A stretch of DNA of 64,000 nucleotides from Syncephalis plumigaleata (lineage: Eukaryota; Zoopagomycota; Zoopagomycetes; Zoopagales; Piptocephalidaceae), in the NCBI GenBank assembly GCA_025201365.1, contig JAIXMF010000008.1, positions 806,001-870,000 on the forward strand, given 5' to 3'. The notes below the pieces were generated by a model, which did not search any database, was not told the origin of the DNA, and saw nothing but the letters and a program-made list of their open reading frames with translations. Shown piece after piece: positions 11,344 to 20,593 of this stretch; position 1 is the first letter of the stretch, and each line of letters opens with the position of its first letter. The translations under genes were made by a program, and so were the position numbers.

Positions 11344-12904
11344 ATGAAATCGTTTATCGTCACCATTGTTGCTATCATCGCGACTATCGCCATTAGTGCA
11401 GAGATGATTAGTGCAAAGCCAGCATTGATATTCGTCGTGGTATGATGAATTAATCACGATACTAATTGTAGTAATGTTTAACGTGTAAACTTTCTATATA
11501 ATTAGATAGTTAGTTCATAATAATAATACTATATTTGTATACATCATTAATAACAATAACTAATTCGTAATTATTTGGCAAATAGAACGTAAGTCCTAGC
11601 AATAGATGGCAGAGAGCAGTAGTACTAATCGAAGTGTCAATATAACACACAATGATCTCGTAAAATATATAGAAAGTAAGTTTGAAATTGAATGTAAAAA
11701 TTAGTAAACTAATCGACATCTATCATCCAACCCGATGATGTACTATCATTCGAAAAACAGCCAGTAAGTTTGATCACATTACATGTTAATCAACTTCTAA
11801 TAAACGGTGTATCGCAAAATATATACGTACCTTTGTTAAGCAGGTCGTAAGTATAGTGTTAACAAGTGAATCGAACGATAGCTAATAGAAGCGAAACAAT
11901 AATCTATGCTGCCTATGATTAATTGGCCGATAGGACGTGAGTACCAGCATTATAATTACATTGCAATGTAGTCATTAATACTGTCATGTTTATCTCTGTT
12001 CATAGCCAGTAAGCCTACTTGAACTAGTATGATCGATATACTCATCGTCCTTATTGTTTTCCGTATACTACTATTCCACCATTAGATTGTAAGTGATATC
12101 AGTTATTATAATGCAATATTTGCTAATTGTAACTCGGAAACACGTATCACAAATAATAGTTAGTAAGCATTGGAATTTGAAATAGCAATAATAACGATTT
12201 TTTGCTAATGATATCTATGCATAATCAACATCTTATCATTCCATTGAAAAGGCCGTAAGTATTAGCTTACCATTTCATATTAGGTGCTAATTATTTCTTT
12301 CTTTTTGTATACACATGACATACCACCGATAGCCGGTAAGGTTAAAGACATCGAGTATACCATTTGAAATACTGATAGCAATGCACAACACCGTCTATAT
12401 TCGATTATATGATAACAGGATGTAAGTTTCTGATTACTACTTCCACACATCTCGCTAATTTATTAATCATTCTAATTTAGCGCGTAAGTATTGACTCTTA
12501 TTTTACAGCCTGATATGCTGATCACATCACATAATACCACTTATACAACCACTTCGTCTACCAGAAAGTAAGTAGGAAGCTGAATAGTGATGATCATCCT
12601 GCTAATCCCATTGTAATTATCTACCTGCAGTCGGTAAGATTCGTTTATTACATCAATCATCATAGTAATCATAGCGTATCATGTCATGTTTACTTGACTT
12701 TTATTAGGACATCGTAAGTAAATCTCTAAGTATTTTTACATCGTGCATTGCATTAATTCTAATCCAATACCAGTAGCCGATGGTAACTAGTTATATCCCC
12801 AGTATATCCATTACTATACTAATTGTAACTGGTATGTATTATTCCCATTCGCATTATAGCTAGATAATAATATGTCTAGCGATAATGCATTACTATTATA
12901 CTAA
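11344..12904 (+). CDS. Micro-exon gene for a secreted peptide of about 65 residues
   Basis: Exon 1 (11344-11439) encodes 32 residues, MKSFIVTIVAIIATIAISAE onward, a classic signal peptide with likely cleavage after ISA near residue 24. It ends in phase 0 at a GTATGA donor. Up to 12860 there is no usable open frame. Instead, AG-NNN-GTAAGT units repeat about every 80 bases on the plus strand. Read as introns and 3-nt exons they add single codons, then two 6-nt exons (Asp-Ile, Pro-Met), then a terminal exon 12860-12904 (LDNNMSSDNALLLY, stop TAA). Predicted mature peptide: KPALIFVV, then I-N-K-P-V-D-P-I-L-A-P-D-R-K-S, DI, PM and the terminal exon. No homologue is recognised. The best analogies are the micro-exon genes of schistosomes and aphid bicycle genes, both secreted effectors. 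The splice model is read by eye; the last acceptor and the first micro-exon are the least certain parts. Confidence 0.75.
11506..12782 (+). other. Array of 3-nt and 6-nt micro-exons
   Basis: Exons flanked by AG and GT: 11506-11508 (weaker, donor GTTAGT), 11586-11588, 11673-11675, 11761-11763, 11844-11846, 11934-11936, 12006-12008, 12086-12088, 12160-12162, 12252-12254, 12333-12335, 12419-12421, 12481-12483, 12565-12567 and 12631-12633, all 3 nt. Then 12708-12713 and 12777-12782, both 6 nt. Donors are GTAAGT in most, with GTAAGC, GTGAGT, GTAAGG, GTAAGA and GTAACT variants. Inter-exon distances are 59-89 nt, matching ordinary introns of neighbouring genes, and most contain a CTAAT or CTGAT branch-like site. 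Leaving out the weak first micro-exon would make intron 1 146 nt, outside this range, which favours its reality. Confidence 0.78.
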
Positions 12905-13532
12905 TACTAATACAATCGATTGTTCATAATAAAAGCAAAAACATAATAGAATAATAGGAACACAAGTGTCAAGCAAGCTATTTCAATACAGAACCTCGCT
13001 TATGATCCAAGTATAATCGTTATCATTATCCGGTCTATTTCCTTACAATCTCCTATCGCAGCTAACAAACCGTAAAGGATGTCGTCCATAGTGAATAAAT
13101 ATGCGTTATTGATAACTACCCATAATGATCTATTCTACTAGTGGTTGTAGTAACAATCATCATATACATTGCTATTTGATATTAGTGTACAGGTGTAATA
13201 AATCAATATTTTACTTTCATCGTTTGATAGTTGATATCAAAAAATGCTACATTAAAAGAAACAAAATAAGAGGAATGGAATAATGAATGAATGGATGAAT
13301 AAATAAATATGCAATTGGTTAAGGTAGCTGAAAAGGGCATGGTATAGAGATAGTTCGCTCGATATTCAATTCGCCAAACCATCGAACGACGGTACTAGAA
13401 ATGATAGTTTGAGTGTCATGGGCATTTTCGTCTTTTGTTTACACGCCGTAAGGACTCGTGTCAACATTGGATCGGTCACTTTGCTTAGAAGGCCATTAAG
13501 AATGTCACCACCTATTGAATCAGCCACTTTGC
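12905..13532. other. Intergenic, convergent 3' ends
   Basis: AT-rich spacer between the micro-exon gene and the LEA2-like gene. Its right edge contains one unit of a 41-42 bp tandem duplication of the LEA2-like gene's 3' end. Nothing else was recognised. Confidence 0.5.
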
Positions 13533-13559
13533 TTAGAAGGCATTAAAAATGCCACCACC
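13471..13559. repeat. Tandem duplication of a gene 3' end, two units of about 41 bp
   Basis: Units at about 13471-13512 and 13519-13559 share the core CACTTTGCTTAGAAGG and flanks, differing at a few positions and a 1-nt indel. The right unit holds the stop codon of the minus-strand LEA2-like gene. Confidence 0.85.
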
Positions 13560-14213
13560 ACCACTATCTCTATTGTTACTATTAGTAGAAGAGGATTCTG
13601 ACGATGCTTTATAGGTTAACTGAACCGGCAGTGTAACCGTGGTATTTGCCCGTCCTGGCAGTGTGAAATCCGTTAAATTACCCGTACCAACTACACGACC
13701 AGAGGGTGGATCAATCATCTCACCGTTTACTTTGTCGAAATGCCATCCAATGTAATTAGTACTATCTACGGCCACCGTTACCTCCCATTGACTTTCAAAG
13801 GACAATGGGCCATTACCGAACATTGCGCTGGCCCCTGAAGAGAGGAAATCGCTACCCGATGGTAAGGAGACAAGTTTAATCCCGATAAAGGTCACCTGCG
13901 GTATACGTGGCCATAGGAAGAATGCAGTAAGACCGATAGCGATGACGAGTAATAGTAATACGATGCTGCAGCAACAGCAACTGCACCAACAGCAGTGGCA
14001 CAGTCTACTGCACGGTCGACGTTTACGAGTCCAGCATGAAGTGTTGGAGGTTGAGTGCTTTTTAGAAGCCAGTGTCGGTGCCGTTAACAACTCCTCGCTA
14101 CTATACGTGTTGGCAACTGGTCGATAATAGCTTGGCGTTGGTCCCACTGTGGTGTATCCAGCATTGCCACTGTGATAACCGTGGGTTTCCACCATAGGTG
14201 GTGGATGCTGCAT
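13533..14213 (-). CDS. Single-pass membrane protein with LEA2-like domain
   Basis: The frame is open to 14255 but I choose the ATG at 14213 (MQHPPPMVETHG), giving about 226 residues, because the upstream codons overlap a possible splice or leader region. Order of parts: a Pro/Tyr-rich disordered cytoplasmic tail; a basic and extremely cysteine-rich stretch (RKRRPCSRLCHCCWCSCCCC), a probable palmitoylation site; one transmembrane helix (IVLLLLVIAIGLTAFFLW); then a beta-rich domain starting PRIPQVTFIGIKLV with NYIGWHFDKVNGEM and a TVTLPVQLTY strand. This TM-plus-beta layout is typical of late-embryogenesis-abundant type 2 (LEA14/WHy) domain proteins, found in fungal vacuolar and plasma-membrane proteins. 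The end is Ser/Asn/Gly-rich. Function is unknown. Confidence 0.78.
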   Translation of the reverse strand: MQHPPPMVETHGYHSGNAGYTTVGPTPSYYRPVANTYSSEELLTAPTLASKKHSTSNTSCWTRKRRPCSRLCHCCWCSCCCCSIVLLLLVIAIGLTAFFLWPRIPQVTFIGIKLVSLPSGSDFLSSGASAMFGNGPLSFESQWEVTVAVDSTNYIGWHFDKVNGEMIDPPSGRVVGTGNLTDFTLPGRANTTVTLPVQLTYKASSESSSTNSNNRDSGGGGIFNAF

Positions 14214-14255
14214 AGTGATGTCGGAATACACGGGATGTAAGTAAGTTACAATCAA

Positions 14256-15234
14256 ATTCTAGATTGCAAAAGGAATAAGTAGAGGAGAAAGAAGAAAAGG
14301 CGGAGAATAAAGATGAGGATAATAGAAGTGGCGAATAGATAATGGAAAGAGGTCAATAAGAGAAAGGCACACACTCACTCCGGTTAAGGCAGAAATAATC
14401 ACTACTTTGACTATTGCGCAGCGTGCTCGTGTTATTGCCACAATTGAAACCACTTGTAGATGAACTAGAGTATCAAACACATGTACACACACACACACAC
14501 ATATATATATACAATGTTTGATTGATCAGTGTATGATAATATGTAGTAAAGTGATAGAAATGAATACAACCGAGTAAGAAGGGAGCAAAATGAAATGGTA
14601 AAGGAAAGGAACAGAGAATGTACAGCGTATAATAATTGCAACAAAGACTTGGCTTATATTGTAAGAAATTACCAAGCTATATGAAGAAGACGAAGAAGAA
14701 TTGTAATATCTAATGAACAAATGTAATCGTGCTCTAGATACCATCAAATAAAGATAGACTGATAAAGTGTGACCGTTGTTATATATCATTAGCAATATCA
14801 TTAATGACAAGATAGTAATAATTGGAATAAACTTGTAAAAACGTGGTGTATAATCTACATTATTAGGTGTGTATCTGTCCAAATATGTTTAACTGCTAGG
14901 CAATTAGTAAGAAATAGTAATTGCTGTTGTTGTTAGGCTAATCTAATAAGATTGTACTAATATGTTATTAATTAATGTAATATAATTGACACGAATTAAA
15001 CAATAATGTTGATAATAGATGGTGTATATTAATGAAGATACAAGATAAGATGAGATATAGTAGCAATCACCAGTAACAAAGCGGGAAAAAAAGGTGAAAT
15101 CAATGATGAAGTAAACACTACTGGTTTGCTTTACCTTTTTTCTATTACGTTTATATTTACACTCGTTGTACGTACATATTTACTCTTGTTTGTGTGTGTG
15201 TGTGTTTATATATATATATATAACTATACGCATA
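14256..15234. other. Divergent intergenic region
   Basis: Lies between the divergent LEA2-like gene and ADE2. It holds purine-rich tracts (leader of the minus-strand gene), an (AC)n/(AT)n microsatellite near 14484-14512 and a (TG)n/(TA)n run at about 15188-15222 just before the ADE2 start. No gene was seen. Confidence 0.5.
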
Positions 15235-17109
15235 ATGATTTCAAGCAAGCATGTTGGCGTATTGGGCGGCGGTCAACTTGGTCGTATGATGGCAGAGGCG
15301 GCTCATCGTCTTCAAATCCCGTTGCATATACTTGATCCACTACCACTCGCACCGGCCAAGCAACTACTCGCCAATACCGGGCATATTGACGCGCCATTCA
15401 CCGATCCGGAAGCTATTCAGGAGCTGGCCACGCAATGTGACGTACTTACCGTGGAGATTGAACACGTAGACGCGACTGCACTAGAGAAAGTGGCAGGTAA
15501 TCCGAGTAATGCGGTGCAAGTACAACCGACACCTAGTACGATAGCGCTTATTCAGGATAAGCTACGCCAGAAGCAACACTTGAAAGCGCATGGTGTGCCC
15601 GTACCCGATTTCGTCGCTTGTGTCGATGTAGAAGCGGTGGCAACTGCCGGTAACGTATTCGGTTATCCTCTCATGCTGAAAGCACGTCGACTAGCCTACG
15701 ATGGTCGTGGCAATGCCGTGGTAAGCAATGCCGATCATTGTGCGTCAGCCTTTGCTAGTCTAGGCAATGGCGATGCCAATAAGGTGGGAGGTATCTACGC
15801 CGAACGTTGGGCACACTACCGTAAGGAACTCGCCGTGATGGTGGTGCGCAGTCTAGATGGCCAAGTAGTAAGTTATCCGGTGGTGGAGACGATTCAACGA
15901 CGTAGCGTGTGCCATTTGGTACTTGCACCAGCACCGGTGAGTGCCAAGGTCATGGCAGAGGCACGTCAAGTGGCAGAGCAGCCATCAGTACACTAGAAGG
16001 TGCCGGTATCTTTGGAGTTGAACTATTCCTAATGGAAGATGGTAGCACTTTTACTATACTACTGCTATACTACTATTATTATTAGCATCATTAACATGAT
16101 CCTGCACGATAGATACAATTGTAGTCAATGAGATTGCACCGAGACCTCATAACTCGGGCCATTACACCATTGAAGCATGTCAGACATCACAGTTTGAAAA
16201 TCATCTACGTGCTGTTATCGGATTACCACTGGGTGGTACGGAAATGAAAGTACCCGCTGCCATTATGGTGAATCTACTTGGTAGTAGTGGTATGTCGGAT
16301 GCTGCCCAGTCCGCATTGTCTGTACCCGGTGCCACCATTCATCTTTATGGTAAGCCGGAAATGAAACCAGGTCGTAAGATGGGACATATCACCGTGGTAG
16401 GTGCTAGTCTATCCAGCGTATTCTCGGCCATGTCGCCCATTCTTAAGCAGCTCGATCAAGCGGAGCCCAACGCGGAAGGAGCAGCCGTGGAAACATCGAC
16501 CATTCAACAGCAATTAACAGTGGTCTGCCCGTGCCATTGCGCCACTGGGTCAGCCTGTCGTGGGTATCATCATGGGTAGTGATTCCGATCTACCGGTTAT
16601 GCGAGCAGCGGCACAAGTACTCGAGCAATTTGACATTCCATTTGAATTGACCATTGTCAGTGCTCATCGTACACCTGCTCGTCTTACGGAGTATGCACGT
16701 ACTGCAGTTGATCGTGGATTCGCTGTATTATTGCGGGAGCAGGTGGTGCAGCACATCTACCGGATGGTAGCAGCGCAAACATCCCTACCAGTGATCGGTG
16801 TACCCGTCAAGGGAAGTTGTCTAGACGGCGTGGACTCGCTCTACTCTATCGTTCAGATGCCGGTAGTAGTTAGGAATCAATTGTCCGTATACCGCATTAC
16901 TAATGATTATCGAATGCTACTAGAGAGGTATTCCAGTGGCTACCGTGGCCATTAACAATAGCACCAATGCCGGTCTATTAGCTGTACGTATCCTAGGGGT
17001 AAAAGATGACACGCAACTAGCTATGATGGATCGTTACATGGCCGATCAAGAAGCACAAGTACTGGCTAAAGTGGAGCGTATTAACTTGGTGGGCTATAAA
17101 AACTATTAG
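15235..17109 (+). CDS. ADE2: Phosphoribosylaminoimidazole carboxylase (PurK-PurE fusion), frameshifted as sequenced
   Basis: Converts AIR to CAIR in de novo purine synthesis. The start ATG 15235 gives [20 protein letters not shown], the PurK ATP-grasp N-terminus. ATP-grasp motifs [23 protein letters not shown] and [10 protein letters not shown] follow, then [14 protein letters not shown], a 71-nt intron (16042-16112), and [20 protein letters not shown]. The PurE domain opens at [15 protein letters not shown], with [15 protein letters not shown] and the PVKGS loop. A second intron (16863-16923) restores [20 protein letters not shown], and the gene ends LVGYKNY. The fused order is the fungal one. 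As given, the frame breaks by 1-2 nt near 15980, 16515, 16728 and 16763. The last two nearly cancel each other, and conserved residues continue across every break. I therefore favour sequence error over a dead gene. Confidence 0.9.
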
Positions 17110-17250
17110 CCCATTCCAAGTAGGATCAGTATGCATGTACGTATGGTTACTTTGTTAATCTATATATCTATATATCTATCCATTGAATAAAGTAACACTA
17201 TCATTCGCAATACTATTCGAGAATATACGTAATTTATATGAATAATGAAA

Positions 17251-19835
17251 TTATATGACAATGGGTGCTCTCCATGGAATGTCACTGCCCGCCGAGAATT
17301 CCGGTCGATGTCCGTGTCGACCTGTCAACTGACTAAACAATCCAACGCGTAATTGTTCATACGACAATACGGGATTATACGTGTAAAGCTCGATGAATAA
17401 ACGACCTAGTGCACCAGGTGCTGGTGGTGGCACTTGTACGGGCGTACCTCCAGCTGCTTTAGCTTGTTTTCTATTGTGATCATTCGTTACGTTATTGTCG
17501 TTTACTACTATTGCATATTAATACACATGCTTACCGACTGATAGCCACTACGAGTGCTTGTGTACCACGATTGGATTGACCTCTACTCTGGGTGTAGGCA
17601 GTTTTCACCGCTCTACCCGCTCCCATTCCTAGTCCTTGCGCGATAAGTGTATCCTGTCCCAACATCATGCCCATACCCATCTTCAAGGCAATGGAACCTA
17701 GACCGGACGTGTTGCTTAATATACCACGCTTACTGCCATCCGTCTTATAGATATTTGGTAGGGCACAAATAGATCCTGGTGTGGTTATATCGTTTAGAAT
17801 CAGTAGGCGAGCACCCAACGGGATAGGCTGCACGAGTAGCGTATTCATATCCTATTCATGGTAGAGTAAGCAAATAATGATAGTAAATAGGTAAGAATGG
17901 AGGAGAATAATGGAAATACTTACGGAGCTAATGAGTAAACCTGCTACATTATGATCCATTGGTACTAGTGCAGTGCACATGTTATTGACTTGTTCATTAT
18001 TATGATCGGGAACCTATACATAAATAGATTAGTAATAGAATGTGTAATGATTTATGGGACATACCATGCTACTACGACCTGCGTAGTAGAATACAAATGA
18101 ATCACCGGGTGCTGCCTCCTTGAGCAACCATTCACAAGCCTTGATAATCGTATTACGCGTAGGATATAGCTGTTGCTTCGATTGTCTATCGCTTAGTATC
18201 AATACATCGGCCGATTTGTAACCACAATGCTTGACGAGAAAGTCGTACATCTCTAATACAGCTTGATGACTGCCTATAACAGATGCACATGTATTAAAAC
18301 AACGCTGTAATAAACTATTGTATGTGTATGCAGCTTGCTTACCTTCACGTTTGAATTGTGGTGTATGACAGTAATCAATACCGATAAGTAGAGCTCGTCG
18401 TTTACCAGTAATAGGCATGTACGCCGTCTGCTCTTGTAATGTGCCGCCCATGACTTGTTTGCCGACTACTTGACCATTTATTACTAGGTGACCGCCCATT
18501 ACTTGTCCTCCGACTACTTGTCCATTTACTACTTGACCACCCACTACTTGTCCATTTACTAGTTGTGCAGTGGTTGCTGTGTTTGTGAACATAGTGGTAG
18601 TATTTGTTTGCCCTTTAGGTAATAGTCCTGGTACAGTTACTCCGCTACTAACAGTATTGATACTCGCAGTAGATGCTACTACTTGACCCATCTGTGTAGT
18701 ATGAGTGACTGGCATGGTAGCAGCATGACTCATCATTACTGGCTGGGTTGATCCCATAGTAGCTGCAGATACGGCACCAGTGGAAGGATAGACTAGGGCT
18801 GGACTAGAACTGGAAGCCATGCCACTAGTGTATATAACCATAGGAGTGGCACCGGTGGTCATTGTTACGGGCAATGTATTTGCACTTTGCATAGGATATG
18901 GATTGGTGGTACCGGCAATAGCTGGCGATGACGATGATGATGCCACTACATTAGCAGTATTGAATTGAGGATGAGCAGTAGTAACAACGTGTACTGATCT
19001 TGATGTAGTCGTGTCTGGATTTGTTGATGGCATGTTGTTGTTAATAGTTTCAGTAGAAAGTATAGGTGTCTTCTCGGTAGTTGATGTAAAAGCAGGATTG
19101 CTAGTCAATACATGATTTACACTTTCTTTAGTCTATTATTATTATTATAAGATTAGTATGATATAATGATTCTTATTGTATAGTTAATCCTACCATTGTT
19201 TGATTGTTTGCCACCGAGGATGTGGTTAATGGCGCTGTACCATAAACGGGTGTTCCTATAGGAATATACTGAGGACCATTTGGTGTTTGCACCAATTGAT
19301 AATATGAATAGGGTGGCGCAGTAGCTGGTGGTTGAGGTAGTCCGCTATTTGCTACTGGTTGAGCTGGCGATAACACGGTAGATGTACCAGGAGATACAGG
19401 TGCGCAGTATATAGTAGATACAGGAGGTAGATTAGTAACAGATGAGGATGCTGTCTGTTGTGATGATACGGGTATATTGGCTGCTGCATTGGATGAAGAT
19501 GTTGCTTGTGCTTCTGTTGGTAGTGGTGCTGCTGCTGCCGATGTTGATGTTGATATTGGTGGCGATACAGTGCTACTCTTCTTTACTGGCGGTGTTGGCA
19601 ATGGTCGATAAGCTCGTGGTTGTGAGTCGGGCGGTGTCTCCATAGATTTCGTCTCATTCTGACTGTTTACCAGACTTAGATTGGATAGAAAGCTGGAGAG
19701 ACCATCGGATGCATCATCCTTTGCAGTACTAGTATCATCCACTGGCGGTGAAGGTAAGGCTGCATTTGCCGCTGTATTGGATAATGTAGGGTCAACTGCA
19801 TCCGAGTGACTAGTCGCTGTGATAGGGTTATCCAT
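17251..19835 (-). CDS. Metacaspase homologue without catalytic His and Cys (pseudo-enzyme)
   Basis: Starts at ATG 19835 (MDNPITATSHSD) and has five introns, including 19193-19133, one inside the caspase-like domain near 18343-18273, and 18064-18014. The N-terminal 450 or so residues are disordered, Ser/Thr/Pro/Gln-rich, with a degenerate VNGQVVGG repeat. The p20-like region is clear: KRRALLIGIDYC, then MYDFLVKHCGYKSADVLILSD, PTRNTIIKACEWLL and APGDSFVFYYAG. The metacaspase block HYSGHG is replaced by YYAGRS, and the DSCHSGS block that holds the nucleophile by DITTPGS. The remaining scaffold (VQPIPLGARLLIL, ALPNIYKTDG, a p10-like C-terminus ending DIPWRAPIVI) is kept. The uninterrupted frame and normal splice sites show a maintained gene, so it is probably a regulator or adaptor rather than a peptidase. 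What it binds is unknown. Confidence 0.88.
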
Positions 19836-20593
19836 ACTAGCAATACTGCTGCTGCTGCTATTACAAAAACAATGTAGGGAGACAAACGTGGAAGGAGGAT
19901 AGGAAAGAACAAGGTAGAGTGTGCGTGGCGTTGAACAAAGCAGAAGAGTTAAAAAGGCGCTAGCGGTGATACCAGTACAACCGGATGAAGGAGGTGAAAT
20001 GGATGCCCATTGTGATGCTTTGTGTTTTAATTTATTCGACCAATCCCTCCACAGATGTGTATTATGGCACCATTGCCATTATTGACTGTTAAATGAGCTA
20101 TAAATAGATGTTAGGATAAGCGTAGCATGCATATTTACTGTATAGTTACTAAACATACTCTAGTTTATATGATGATAGAGTCAAGTATGAGCAAATATGC
20201 TGCTATTAATGACTAGTCTAACAAATAGAATAGTCATACAATTTAGTTGCTATTATTATACTACATTTATATTAGTCAATCAAATGTTATGGTATACATT
20301 AATACAAGAACACATAGTAAATATGAATACACTATTGCTTATTGCAATATACAGTTAATAAATACAACAAGAAATACGAATAATGTAATGAACGCGTAAT
20401 AAAGAAATGACAAGGAAACTCCGCTTGTTGAGATTAGCTCATTCGTTTAATTGGCTTATCCAACCAATAATAAAAATAGTGGCAATGTTGTTGTTATTTT
20501 TTACATGCTGACGTGTTGTTTTTACAGTGTTTGTTGTTATATTTTCATTCCTCTTTAGCATTACAACTGTTGATCTACACTAATAGTCTCGTA
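19836..20593. other. Divergent intergenic region, probable bidirectional promoter
   Basis: 758 bases between the metacaspase-like gene (-) and HIR1 (+). AT-rich, with GCTGCTGCTGCT just upstream of the minus-strand ATG. No gene was seen. Confidence 0.5.

Noticed and set aside
12802-12830. Alternative 29-nt exon near the end of the micro-exon gene
   Set aside because: It would leave a flanking intron of about 29 nt and shift frame into an immediate stop. The 6-nt exon model fits better.
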